In this document: positions 8,103 to 15,561 of the stretch, piece after piece | How the letters are laid out: the number at the start of each line of letters is the position of its first letter | Numbering within the stretch: position 1 is the first letter of the stretch | NCBI GenBank assembly: GCA_927798255.1 | Contig: CAKMMH010000018.1 | Coordinates: 1 to 15,794 of the forward strand | Source: an uncultured bacterium | GTDB lineage: Bacteria; Bdellovibrionota_C; UBA2361; CAKMMH01 | Direction: 5' to 3' | Length of the DNA stretch: 15,794 bases | Position numbers and translations under genes: made by a program | The notes under the pieces: generated by a model | Database searches by the model: none | The model's input: only the letters and a program-made list of their open reading frames with translations | What the model was told of the DNA's origin: nothing

Positions 8103-8166
8103 GGCCGTTATGAGGAATCTTTCCCTCTGTGATCCTGCTAGTTGGCAGAATCCTTATTGATTCTAC

Positions 8167-8391
8167 TTACATATTATAATGCAAGCAAATCGCGACTGTT
8201 CCGATAAAAGAAAGTAGGAAAATACAGCTTAGGTAAAATTTACGTGTTTCGCCGTTGTCGTTAAATTCGTGCAACTTCCTACTTCCTCTAATGTTCCATC
8301 GTATGACCACATAAAAGGATAAAACCATGATAAAAGCCACTAGAGCGCAATACACCATGGCCATCTCAATAATCATTCCGTGAAGATTCAT
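8167..8391 (-). CDS. Small two-TM membrane protein, unknown function
   Basis: This predicted 74-residue inner-membrane protein has two hydrophobic segments (about 6-30 and 51-69) joined by a basic then mixed-charge loop rich in Arg and Lys. A small dual-TM hairpin is the simplest topology. I do not recognise a family. Its codons (for example CGA, CGT, GCG, ACG, GTC) and roughly 40% G+C stand out from the AT-rich neighbours, suggesting either acquired DNA or an ORF under different selection. The Shine-Dalgarno is poor, with only a purine run before the ATG. Support comes from the clean hydrophobic pattern, the isolated position in a large intergenic space and a terminator-like hairpin downstream. 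A chance ORF in a structured non-coding region remains possible. Confidence 0.55.
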   Translation of the reverse strand: MNLHGMIIEMAMVYCALVAFIMVLSFYVVIRWNIRGSRKLHEFNDNGETRKFYLSCIFLLSFIGTVAICLHYNM

Positions 8392-8687
8392 TTTTTTCTT
8401 TCACTCAATTTAAAGTGTTAAATAACCGGTAGTAAAGAGGTGTTCATTTACTCAAAATTGAAAAACTTTTTTTTCGCTAAAGGCTTCTCCTTTTTGAACG
8501 TCTTTTTGTAGAGAGATAAACTGAGATACGTTCATCTTTTCCTTAAGTTTTTGATGTGACAGTGTACAGTATGAGTAAAAACCTTAAAAAAACAAAATTA
8601 TATAATTTTCTTTAAAAAAGCTTCTACCCATGCCATATTTTGTTATATATTTTATTTGATACATTAGTCAACTATAATATACTATTG
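8392..8687. other. Intergenic stretch without a gene
   Basis: I see no supportable coding region between the small membrane protein and the promoter of the glycan operon. It contains a 7-bp inverted repeat, tgaacgt (8495-8501) with acgttca (8528-8534), around a 26-base loop, and poly-T/poly-A tracts. The left part (to about 8560) is less AT-rich than the right. It should also hold the promoter of the minus-strand gene starting at 8391, but no convincing hexamers stand out. Confidence 0.4.
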
Positions 8688-8716
8688 TTTACAAATTTAA
8701 CTTTACAATGTAAAAT
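8688..8716 (+). promoter_or_regulatory. Promoter with overlapping palindrome for the glycan operon
   Basis: TTTACA (8688-8693) and TAAAAT (8711-8716) are spaced by 17 bases, a good sigma-70-type match, predicting a start near 8723 and a leader of about 55 bases. A near-perfect palindrome, tttaca-a-tgtaaa (8702-8714), overlaps the -10 hexamer, and a second short one (ttgt-tt-acaa, 8685-8694) overlaps the -35. This arrangement would suit a repressor operator. Confidence 0.5.
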
Positions 8717-8777
8717 TAAGTGCGTGTTTTATTTAAATTTTTGTATTGATGATTGATATTTTTAAGAAGGTAAAAAG

Positions 8778-9467
8778 ATGAAACTTAGCGTTATTATTCC
8801 TTGCTATAATGAAAAGAATACTATCGAGACAATAGTTGATGCAGTAAAAGCATCTCCAAAGAAAGATTTAGAGATAATTGTAGTAGATGACTACTCAACA
8901 GACGGCACAAGAGACATCTTAAAAAGTGTGATTTCAAAAAAAGTAGATAAAATCATATATCATGAAAAAAATATGGGGAAAGGTGCAGCTTTAAGGACAG
9001 GATTTAAAGAAGCAACAGGAGATCTTGTAATTGTGCAAGACGCTGACCTTGAGTACGACCCAAATGAGTATCCAGGCTTAGTAAAGCCTATCGAAGATGG
9101 AAAGGCAGATGTTGTTTTCGGCTCAAGGTTTATGGGGGGGGCGCCTCACAGGGTTGTTTACTTCTGGCATAGTCTTGGAAATAAATTCTTAACACTTTGC
9201 TCTAACATGTTTTCAGATTTAAATTTAACTGATATGGAAACATGCTACAAAGTTTTTAAACGAGAAATTATTCAATCTATTGACATAAAAGAGAATAGAT
9301 TTGGTTTTGAGCCAGAAATTACTGCTAAAATTGCTAAAACAAAATGTAGAATTTATGAAGTTGGGATTTCGTACTACGGGAGGACTTACCAAGAAGGTAA
9401 AAAAATTGGTTGGCGTGACGGATTTAGAGCGATTTATTGCATTTTAAAATACAATTTACAAAAATAA
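8778..9467 (+). CDS. GT2 polyprenyl-phosphate sugar transferase (DPM1-like)
   Basis: This GT-A fold family 2 glycosyltransferase is of the dolichyl/polyprenyl-phosphate mannose or glucose synthase type. It would transfer a hexose from a nucleotide sugar to a polyprenyl phosphate on the cytoplasmic face. In 229 residues it shows the N-terminal Ile-Pro-Cys-Tyr-Asn-Glu motif (7-12), Val-Asp-Asp-x-Ser-x-Asp-Gly-Thr (36-44), Met-Gly-Lys-Gly-Ala-Ala-Leu-x-x-Gly (66-75), the metal-binding Asp-Ala-Asp (88-90) and a following Gly-Ser-Arg-Phe. It has no C-terminal TM helices, like short DPM1 enzymes. GAAGG seven bases upstream fixes the start. It is the first gene of the operon and lies 30 bases before the HAD-UbiA gene, suggesting a second lipid-linked sugar for the same glycan. 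The sugar cannot be read from sequence. Confidence 0.88.
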   Translation: MKLSVIIPCYNEKNTIETIVDAVKASPKKDLEIIVVDDYSTDGTRDILKSVISKKVDKIIYHEKNMGKGAALRTGFKEATGDLVIVQDADLEYDPNEYPGLVKPIEDGKADVVFGSRFMGGAPHRVVYFWHSLGNKFLTLCSNMFSDLNLTDMETCYKVFKREIIQSIDIKENRFGFEPEITAKIAKTKCRIYEVGISYYGRTYQEGKKIGWRDGFRAIYCILKYNLQK

Positions 9468-9497
9468 TTTTAAAAAGTCTTCTATTAAGGTTTTTAA

Positions 9498-10937
9498 ATG
9501 AAAGAAGAAAAATGCTTATTTGTCGATTTAGACGGGACGTTAATAAAAAGTGATTTACTTTTTGAATGTTTAGTTCCAATAATTAAAAATTATTTTTATG
9601 CAATTTTCTTAGCCCCATTCTGGCTTTTAAAAGGAAAGGCATATTTAAAAGATAAATTTTCTGATTTAGTTAGCATTAATCCTGAAATTCTTCCTTATAA
9701 TAATAATGTTCTTGAATATATTAGAAAAGAAAAAGAAAATGGTAGTAAAATTATTTTAGCTACTGCATCAAATATTAAACTTGCAAAATCAATTTCAGAT
9801 TATTTAGGAATTTTTGATGACGTGATTGCTTCTTCTAAGGAAGAAAATTTAAAGGGAAAAAATAAACTTAATAAAATTAAATTATATATTAAAAATAATA
9901 ATATAAATAAAGAGTTTTCTTATCTAGGAGATAGCGAAGCGGATGTTAAAATTTTTAATGAAACAAATATACCAATTGTCGTAGGAAATAAAAATGTATT
10001 TAATAAAATAAAATCAAAAAATGATAAGACCACTTTTGTAGATGGGGAAAATGATTTTTCATTAAAGAAGTTTTTTAAAATGATTAGAACTTATCAGTGG
10101 GTAAAAAATTTTTTAATATTTCTTCCTCTCATTTTAGCTCATAAATTTTTAGATGTTAATTTGCTGTTAAAAGCACTCGTTGCATTTTTTTCTTTTTCAT
10201 TTTTAGCATCGAGTGTGTATATAATTAATGATATAATGGATGTGGAGTCTGATAGAATACATCCAAGTAAAAAAAATAGACCAATTGCAAGTGGTGCTGT
10301 TAAAATAAGTAGTGCATTGAAAGTAGCTTTTATATTAATGCCACTTTCTTTTATAATTAGCATATTTTTAGGGAAAGAATTTTTATTTGTGCTTTTAACA
10401 TATTTTATTACAACAAGTTGTTATTCTTTTTATCTAAAGAAAATAATGCTAGTAGATATTTTAATTTTATCACTTCTTTACACTGTAAGAATTTTTGCAG
10501 GAGGCGTGGCTCTCAACATCTATTTGTCTCCTTGGCTTTTCATGTTTTCTTTGTTTTTCTTTTTTAGTTTAGCATGTGCAAAAAGATATTCTGAACTTTA
10601 CGCCGTAAGAAACAATTTACAGGATGAGATTAAGGGAAGAGGGTATCAAGCTCAAGACTTAGAGCAAATCCAAATTTTTGGTTCAAGTAGCGGTTATATT
10701 GCAATCTTAATTTTTGCTTTGTATATACAAAGTGATATCTCAATGAAGTTGTATAAAACGCCTTCATTTTTTTGGGCTCTTTGTCCAATAATGCTTTATT
10801 GGATAAGTCGAGTGTGGCTTTTATCACATAGGGGACAAATGACTCAAGACCCTATAATTTTTGCACTTAAGGACAAGGTAAGTTATGTAGTTTTAATTTT
10901 GTCAATTATAATTTTTGGAGTAGCAAAATATGTCTAG
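9498..10937 (+). CDS. HAD phosphatase-UbiA fusion, polyprenyl-phosphate phosphoribosyltransferase
   Basis: This 479-residue two-domain protein begins with a HAD hydrolase (about 1-190), with the nucleophile motif Asp10-x-Asp12-Gly-Thr, an Ala-Thr-Ala-Ser motif II and a Leu-Gly-Asp-Ser-x-x-Asp motif IV. The second domain (about 195-479) is a multi-TM UbiA prenyltransferase. It has Asn244-Asp-x-x-Asp248-x-x-x-Asp252 followed by Arg-Pro-Ile-Ala-Ser-Gly, and a second site at Asp320 to Arg331 with Arg-x-x-Ala-Gly. The UbiA part resembles decaprenyl-phosphate 5-phosphoribose synthase (Rv3806c type), joining PRPP to polyprenyl phosphate. I infer that the HAD part removes the 5-phosphate, giving polyprenyl-phospho-ribose. 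AAGG upstream supports the start. The last eight bases overlap the DprE1-like gene, which implies translational coupling. A different PRPP-like donor is possible. Confidence 0.88.
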   Translation: MKEEKCLFVDLDGTLIKSDLLFECLVPIIKNYFYAIFLAPFWLLKGKAYLKDKFSDLVSINPEILPYNNNVLEYIRKEKENGSKIILATASNIKLAKSISDYLGIFDDVIASSKEENLKGKNKLNKIKLYIKNNNINKEFSYLGDSEADVKIFNETNIPIVVGNKNVFNKIKSKNDKTTFVDGENDFSLKKFFKMIRTYQWVKNFLIFLPLILAHKFLDVNLLLKALVAFFSFSFLASSVYIINDIMDVESDRIHPSKKNRPIASGAVKISSALKVAFILMPLSFIISIFLGKEFLFVLLTYFITTSCYSFYLKKIMLVDILILSLLYTVRIFAGGVALNIYLSPWLFMFSLFFFFSLACAKRYSELYAVRNNLQDEIKGRGYQAQDLEQIQIFGSSSGYIAILIFALYIQSDISMKLYKTPSFFWALCPIMLYWISRVWLLSHRGQMTQDPIIFALKDKVSYVVLILSIIIFGVAKYV

Positions 10938-12276
10938 TAGTAGTAATTCTAGTAATGATTTCATAACAGATAAGTATTTATCTTGGGGAAGGATTCCGAA
11001 GGTTTCTCAAGAGATAAGATATTTAGAATGGTTGTCAGATGCAAAATTTCCTAAAAGTGAAAAATCAATTCTAGCTAGAGGACTTGGAAGAAGCTATGGA
11101 GATAGTTGCTTAAATGAAAATGGAATACTTTTATCTACTGAGCTTTATAGAAGATTTTTAGATTTTGATGAAAAAACAGGTGTTATCCGCTGTACTGCCG
11201 GAATCACTCTTGAAGATATTTTAGATGTTGCACTTCCAAAGGGTTGGTTCTTACCTGTAAGTCCTGGAACAAAATTTGTAACAGTAGGCGGTGCTATCGC
11301 AAATGATGTTCATGGAAAAAATCACCATGTCGCAGGAACGTTTGGTTGTTATGTAAAAAAGATGGCACTTTTAAGATCTGATAATAAAATTTACGAGATT
11401 TCACCAAATAAAGAAATCGAATTATATAAAGCAACAATTGGAGGGCTTGGCCTTACTGGAATTATTCTTTGGGCAGATATTCAATTGGTATCTGTAAAAA
11501 GCGGATTTTTTGATGGTGAGTTTATAAAATTCTCCTCTTTAGATGAGTTTTTTGAAATTAATAAGGAATCGGGAAAAAAATTTGATTATACGGTATCTTG
11601 GCTTGATTGTGCATCGCAAGGCGAAAACTTCGGCCGTGGAATTTATATGCGAGCAAACCATAGCCAAAAGGATTTTTCTGAGCTTCCAAAAGATCCTATA
11701 AAACTTCCGCTAATAGTTCCTTTTAATTTTCCTTCATGGACACTTAATAACTTTACAGTTAAAGCATTTAATTTTGCATATTATAATAAACAATTTTCAA
11801 AATTTGTTAAAAAGACAGTACATTATGATCCTTTCTTTTATCCATTAGATGTAGTAAAAGACTGGAATAAAATTTATGGTAAAAATGGTTTTTATCAATA
11901 TCAGTGCGTTGTACCAAGAGATGATAATGATAAAGCTATAAAAGAGGTATTTAAAACAATTGTAGAATCTCGTAGTGCTTCATTTTTAGCTGTGTTAAAG
12001 GAGTTTGGAGAGGTGAAATCTCCAGGAATGCTATCCTTTCCAGCTCCAGGAATAACCCTTTGCCTTGATTTCATAAATTTAGGAGAAAAGACTGTAAAAC
12101 TTCTTCAAACACTTGAAGATTTAGTTAAAGGATTTAATGGTAAAATGTATCCTTCAAAAGATACTTGCATGAGAGGAAGTTCTTTTAGGGCATTTTATCC
12201 TAATTTAAATGAATTTAAGAAATATATTGATCCTAAAATTTCTTCAAGTTTTTGGAGAAGAATGAATAATAGTTAA
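10930..12276 (+). CDS. dprE1: DprE1-like FAD oxidase (decaprenylphosphoryl-ribose 2'-oxidase type)
   Basis: This VAO/PCMH-type flavoprotein is predicted to oxidise the 2'-hydroxyl of polyprenyl-phospho-ribose to the keto form, the first half of the epimerisation to arabinose. Its 448 residues compare with about 461 in the mycobacterial enzyme. The FAD-binding Gly-Arg-Ser-Tyr-Gly-Asp lies at 53-58. The segment Val-Gly-Gly-Ala-Ile-Ala-x-Asp-x-His-Gly-Lys-Asn-His-His contains His128, the counterpart of M. tuberculosis His132. Cys378, in a Leu-Cys-Leu-Asp-Phe context, matches Cys387, and Lys410 matches catalytic Lys418. The Cys-to-Lys spacing is 32 against 31 residues. The protein has no signal peptide. 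It overlaps the UbiA gene by eight bases and is followed 25 bases later by the DprE2-like gene. The enzyme class is secure; the exact lipid substrate is inferred from its partners. Confidence 0.92.
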   Translation: MSSSSNSSNDFITDKYLSWGRIPKVSQEIRYLEWLSDAKFPKSEKSILARGLGRSYGDSCLNENGILLSTELYRRFLDFDEKTGVIRCTAGITLEDILDVALPKGWFLPVSPGTKFVTVGGAIANDVHGKNHHVAGTFGCYVKKMALLRSDNKIYEISPNKEIELYKATIGGLGLTGIILWADIQLVSVKSGFFDGEFIKFSSLDEFFEINKESGKKFDYTVSWLDCASQGENFGRGIYMRANHSQKDFSELPKDPIKLPLIVPFNFPSWTLNNFTVKAFNFAYYNKQFSKFVKKTVHYDPFFYPLDVVKDWNKIYGKNGFYQYQCVVPRDDNDKAIKEVFKTIVESRSASFLAVLKEFGEVKSPGMLSFPAPGITLCLDFINLGEKTVKLLQTLEDLVKGFNGKMYPSKDTCMRGSSFRAFYPNLNEFKKYIDPKISSSFWRRMNNS

Positions 12277-12301
12277 AAAGTTTTTGTAAGGAAATTTTAG
12301 T

Positions 12302-13042
12302 ATGAGGAAAATTGTAGCTTTAGGTGCCACTTCATTAATTGCACAAGAAACATTAAAAAATTTTGCAAAAGATAAAGATAGCTTTTTTCTTATTGGAAGA
12401 AATGAGGAAAAATTAAATGAAGTTGCTAAAAATTTAGAAGTGTTAGGTGCAAGTGAAGTAAATGTTAAAGTAGTTAAGGATGTATGTGATTTTAAAGCTC
12501 ATCAAGAAATAATTAATGAAGCAGATAAAATGCTTTCTAATTTTGATAACTTTTTTGTTTTTTATGGCGTACTTGGTAACCAAAAAGAAATGGAAGAAGA
12601 TTTTTCTAAGGCAAAAGAGTTGTTAGATGTAAATTTTATAAGTGTTGCATCTTTTGTTTCTATTGTTGCCAATAAATTTGAAAAAGAAAAAAGAGGAAAT
12701 ATAGCAGTTATTTCTTCAGTTGCAGGAGATAGAGGAAGACAAAGTAACTATTTTTATGGTGCAAGCAAAGGTGGACTTAGTGTTTTTCTTGAAGGTTTGA
12801 GAAATAGATTATCTTTTTCTAATGTTAATGTGCTAACTGTAAAACCTGGATTCGTTGCAACTCCTATGACAGCACATAGAGAAAAAGGACTTTTGTTTGC
12901 TTCTGCTGATTATGTTGGAAAAACTATTTATAAAGCAGTAAAGAAAAATAAGAATGTGCTTTACACGCCATGTTTCTGGTGGGGGATTATGTTTATCGTA
13001 AAACATATACCAGAGTGTATTTTTAAGAAGATGAAAATGTAA
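12302..13042 (+). CDS. dprE2: DprE2-like short-chain dehydrogenase
   Basis: This classical-length SDR (246 residues) is predicted to reduce the 2-keto intermediate made by the DprE1-like enzyme to polyprenyl-phospho-arabinose with NAD(P)H. The cofactor loop is Gly-Ala-Thr-Ser-x-Ile-Ala (about 8-14), the DprE2-like variant of the usual TGxxxGIG. The active site is Ser139, Tyr152 and Lys156 (Tyr-Gly-Ala-Ser-Lys), with the normal 13-residue Ser-Tyr spacing. Pro-Gly-Phe-Val-Ala-Thr-Pro-Met follows near 182-189. The C-terminus is hydrophobic then basic (about 220-246), which suits association with a membrane-bound lipid substrate. AAGGAA upstream supports the start. Direct linkage to the DprE1-like gene is the main reason for the specific assignment; by sequence alone it could only be called SDR. 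Confidence 0.88.
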   Translation: MRKIVALGATSLIAQETLKNFAKDKDSFFLIGRNEEKLNEVAKNLEVLGASEVNVKVVKDVCDFKAHQEIINEADKMLSNFDNFFVFYGVLGNQKEMEEDFSKAKELLDVNFISVASFVSIVANKFEKEKRGNIAVISSVAGDRGRQSNYFYGASKGGLSVFLEGLRNRLSFSNVNVLTVKPGFVATPMTAHREKGLLFASADYVGKTIYKAVKKNKNVLYTPCFWWGIMFIVKHIPECIFKKMKM

Positions 13043-13067
13043 AGAAAAATTTGGTTGAATTTAAACT

Positions 13068-14129
13068 ATGAAAAAAATCATTTTATTCATTATCGTTATA
13101 GCATTATTATCGTCTTGTGCTATCACCAATAAAGGCGAAATGAGACAAAATATAGTTTCAAAAAGTGAAATTGAACTTATGTCTTATTTTAGAGAAGGTA
13201 TGTATCATTTTAAAAATAATAGATATCTTGATGCTACACAAGCTTTTGAGAGAGCTTTATTTTTAAATAATAATCCTAAGATTAGATATAATTTAGCACT
13301 TGCTTTAGAACGTTTAGGAGATACTGATAAAGCTTTAGCTATTATGACAGAGCTTTATTACAACTACCCAGAGGAAATAAATTATAAAATGGGTCAGGCA
13401 AGAATGTTAGATTTAGTCGGAAAAAAAGATGAGGCAGTTGTTATATATAATGAAGTTTTAGAAATATTAGAAAAAAAGAATGATGTTAAGGATTATAGAT
13501 ATAAGGTTTATAGAAGGCTATCAGATTTATATTATAAAATTGGCGATATAGATGAGGCTACATGTTATTCCCAAATGGCATTTAATGAAAAATTGTCAAA
13601 AGATGATTTGTTAAGGCATGTTAGACTGTTGCTATCTGTTGATGTCCCAATTAGGGATATTTATTCACTATCAAAAGTTGAGTCAAAAAGAGTACAAAAT
13701 GAAATATTAAGAAAAAAAAATGAGTTAGAACAAAATGGAACTTCATTTGCAGATTCTTTCGAAAGTCAAGATTCGCAAGATATGCATAACAATGATGTGT
13801 TAATTAATGGTTCAAAAAATGATTGCCGTCTAGAAAGCGTTTTTGCTTTTGCATTTTTAGATGATTTTAAACAAAATAAGGAAGTTTTATCTGAAATTAT
13901 TGCTAGGTCTAAAGAATGTTTAAATAACAAAGATAGTTATTATCCAGTTTTGACTGTATTAGAAAAGATATCAAGTAAATATAGTGATAATTTATCAGGT
14001 AATACATTAAATCTTGATGAAGAAGAGGATAATTTTAATGTATCTGATACAACTATCCTAAATTTGCCAGGTAGTTCTTATAAGTATATAGAGAAGTTTT
14101 TGCCAACCTTTAATATTGCTAAGAATTAA
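13068..14129 (+). CDS. TPR-containing lipoprotein
   Basis: This 353-residue lipoprotein has a signal peptide ending in Leu-Ser-Ser-Cys (Cys17). About four tetratricopeptide repeats follow at roughly 38-71, 72-104, 105-138 and 144-177, with the usual Gly/Ala/Tyr positions and acidic turns. The rest (about 180-353) has a helical stretch to about 225, a Ser/Asp-rich linker, another helical segment around 250-300 and a low-complexity tail; none of it suggests a family. It starts 25 bases after the DprE2-like gene, though the Shine-Dalgarno is weak, so it is probably co-transcribed with the lipid-arabinose genes. Periplasmic TPR lipoproteins often scaffold envelope machines, and this one may serve glycan assembly or export. 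That is inference. Confidence 0.82.
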   Translation: MKKIILFIIVIALLSSCAITNKGEMRQNIVSKSEIELMSYFREGMYHFKNNRYLDATQAFERALFLNNNPKIRYNLALALERLGDTDKALAIMTELYYNYPEEINYKMGQARMLDLVGKKDEAVVIYNEVLEILEKKNDVKDYRYKVYRRLSDLYYKIGDIDEATCYSQMAFNEKLSKDDLLRHVRLLLSVDVPIRDIYSLSKVESKRVQNEILRKKNELEQNGTSFADSFESQDSQDMHNNDVLINGSKNDCRLESVFAFAFLDDFKQNKEVLSEIIARSKECLNNKDSYYPVLTVLEKISSKYSDNLSGNTLNLDEEEDNFNVSDTTILNLPGSSYKYIEKFLPTFNIAKN

Positions 14130-14181
14130 AAATTAAAATACTATATATTTAGTTTTTATTTTTGTATGGGAGACATCTATA

Positions 14182-15561
14182 ATGTTTCAAAGGATAATCT
14201 ACACTAGTTTAGCTTCTTTGTTTTTTGTAAGTAATGCATTTGCAGTTAATGTTGATTACAACGTTAATGGATTCACAGATTTTCACTTATATGGAACTAA
14301 TAATAATAAAACAAATATTGATCATGGAATATTTTTAGACGATGGACAAACTGCAAGTTTAACTTTCGGTAATGCAAAAAATGAAAAAATGGCTCTTGGT
14401 GATTATGATGGTGATAATAAATGTGATATAGGTATTGTTAAGAAAAATAAAGGAGATGTTATTTGGCAATACAAAAGTTTGTCTCAAAATAATGTGTCAG
14501 AAGCAAAAAAATTTGGTACTGGAAAGATTAGAGTGTTAACAGGTTGTGATTTTAATGGTAACGGAAAAACTGATATGGCGTATATCGATGGAAAAACGTT
14601 ATACTATAAAGATTTTTCAAGTAAAAAGAAAAAAATAAATCTTCCAAGAAGTGGTTATGAATATATTTATTGCGCAGACGTTACAGGAAATGGTAAGGAC
14701 GAATTTATCGGAAAGAAAAAAGGCGTGGGAATTATTAATGGTAAAAAAGAAAAAAATGTTTGGAGCTATGATGTCGTAACAATTAAATCAAAGTCAAAAT
14801 TAAAGAAAAAAGTTTTTGGTGAAAGAGTACAAGGAGATATTATTGCACATGACATAAATGGCGATGGAAAAAATGAAATAGGATATATTAAAAAACATGA
14901 TGAATATACTTATATAACTTTTTTAAATAGCCTAAGTGGTAATGATGTAACTACCTTTGTTCTCCCAAGAGAAATTAAAAAGACGAATGGAAAGTTTGAT
15001 ATAAATAAAGGTTACTTTAAAGAAGGTATTGGCTTTATATATAAAGGAAAAGATGAAAATGTTTATAAATATAGTGTGGATACAGAAACAAGAAGAGGTG
15101 TAGATACAACTTTTATCTTTGCAGTTAATACTCCTAAAAATTTAAAAAATGGTACATTAGCTAGAGATATTAATGATTTTACTATAAATGCAAGAAGTGG
15201 TGGAAATAATGGTTCGAACAATAATGATGTAACAAAAGCAGGTTGCGATGTAATGAGAGGAACAGGCAATGGATTCCTATGGAAAGGGAGAGGGGATGCT
15301 TATGGCGGAGTATCAGTAGCAGTTTTACCTATTTATACAAAGGCATCTAGCTGTTCAATTGTAGCAGCAGATAACTCTGAATCAGGTAGTATGTGGTGTA
15401 GCTCTCAATCTGCTAACCCTTGGAATGGTGTTGGAAGACAACATTGGAGAGCTCGTGCTCTTTGTAGTGCATATAAGAAGCCATCAGTTCTTAAATGTAA
15501 AGTTGGTACGCAGTGGCAGTGTTGGAATATAGCAAATCCTTGCCAATCTCGTATCGAATAA
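14182..15561 (+). CDS. Secreted FG-GAP/VCBS-like repeat protein with Cys-rich C-terminal domain
   Basis: This 459-residue exported protein has a Sec signal peptide (1-21, cleavage probably after Ala-Phe-Ala). The body has at least four repeats of Asp-x-Asn/Asp-Gly-Asp/Asn-x-Lys-x-Asp/Glu at 73-82, 122-131, 165-174 and 223-232, with a degenerate copy near 25-33. This is the calcium-binding signature of FG-GAP/VCBS beta-propeller repeats. A Gly/Asn-rich linker (about 338-350) leads to a C-terminal domain of about 105 residues. That domain has seven cysteines (355, 391, 406, 428, 439, 447, 454) and several Trp, looking like a disulphide-stabilised extracellular module I cannot name. GGGAG nine bases before the ATG supports the start. 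It lies 52 bases after the TPR lipoprotein. It may be a surface adhesin or glycan-binding protein, but no enzyme motif is visible. Confidence 0.85.
   Translation: MFQRIIYTSLASLFFVSNAFAVNVDYNVNGFTDFHLYGTNNNKTNIDHGIFLDDGQTASLTFGNAKNEKMALGDYDGDNKCDIGIVKKNKGDVIWQYKSLSQNNVSEAKKFGTGKIRVLTGCDFNGNGKTDMAYIDGKTLYYKDFSSKKKKINLPRSGYEYIYCADVTGNGKDEFIGKKKGVGIINGKKEKNVWSYDVVTIKSKSKLKKKVFGERVQGDIIAHDINGDGKNEIGYIKKHDEYTYITFLNSLSGNDVTTFVLPREIKKTNGKFDINKGYFKEGIGFIYKGKDENVYKYSVDTETRRGVDTTFIFAVNTPKNLKNGTLARDINDFTINARSGGNNGSNNNDVTKAGCDVMRGTGNGFLWKGRGDAYGGVSVAVLPIYTKASSCSIVAADNSESGSMWCSSQSANPWNGVGRQHWRARALCSAYKKPSVLKCKVGTQWQCWNIANPCQSRIE

Larger units (their letters stand above)
7938..8185. repeat. 12-bp inverted repeat flanking a structured intergenic segment
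   Basis: cttgcattataa at 7938-7949 is the exact reverse complement of ttataatgcaag at 8174-8185. The roughly 225 bases between them contain further hairpins: 8059-8064 with 8078-8083 (gtgtta/taacac), 8073-8079 with 8096-8102 (tcaatta/taattga), 8054-8058 with 8100-8104 (cctca/tgagg) and 8147-8152 with 8159-8164 (agaatc/gattct). Several are mutually exclusive. No gene was found in 7919-8166. A small palindromic element is possible, but no target-site duplication is seen, and the right arm lies in the last codons of the 8167-8391 ORF. Confidence 0.35.

Noticed and set aside
8041..8165. Known riboswitch (for example c-di-GMP class) in the structured intergenic segment
   Set aside because: I could not match the conserved core sequences of any riboswitch class I know, and the best hairpin works as a minus-strand terminator.
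10139..10827. Two minus-strand ORFs (10139-10363 and 10630-10827)
   Set aside because: Both are antisense to the UbiA domain, whose motifs are intact. Neither has a signal of its own.
15063..15269. Minus-strand 68-codon ORF
   Set aside because: It is antisense to the secreted repeat protein and is a hydrophobic shadow of its codons.
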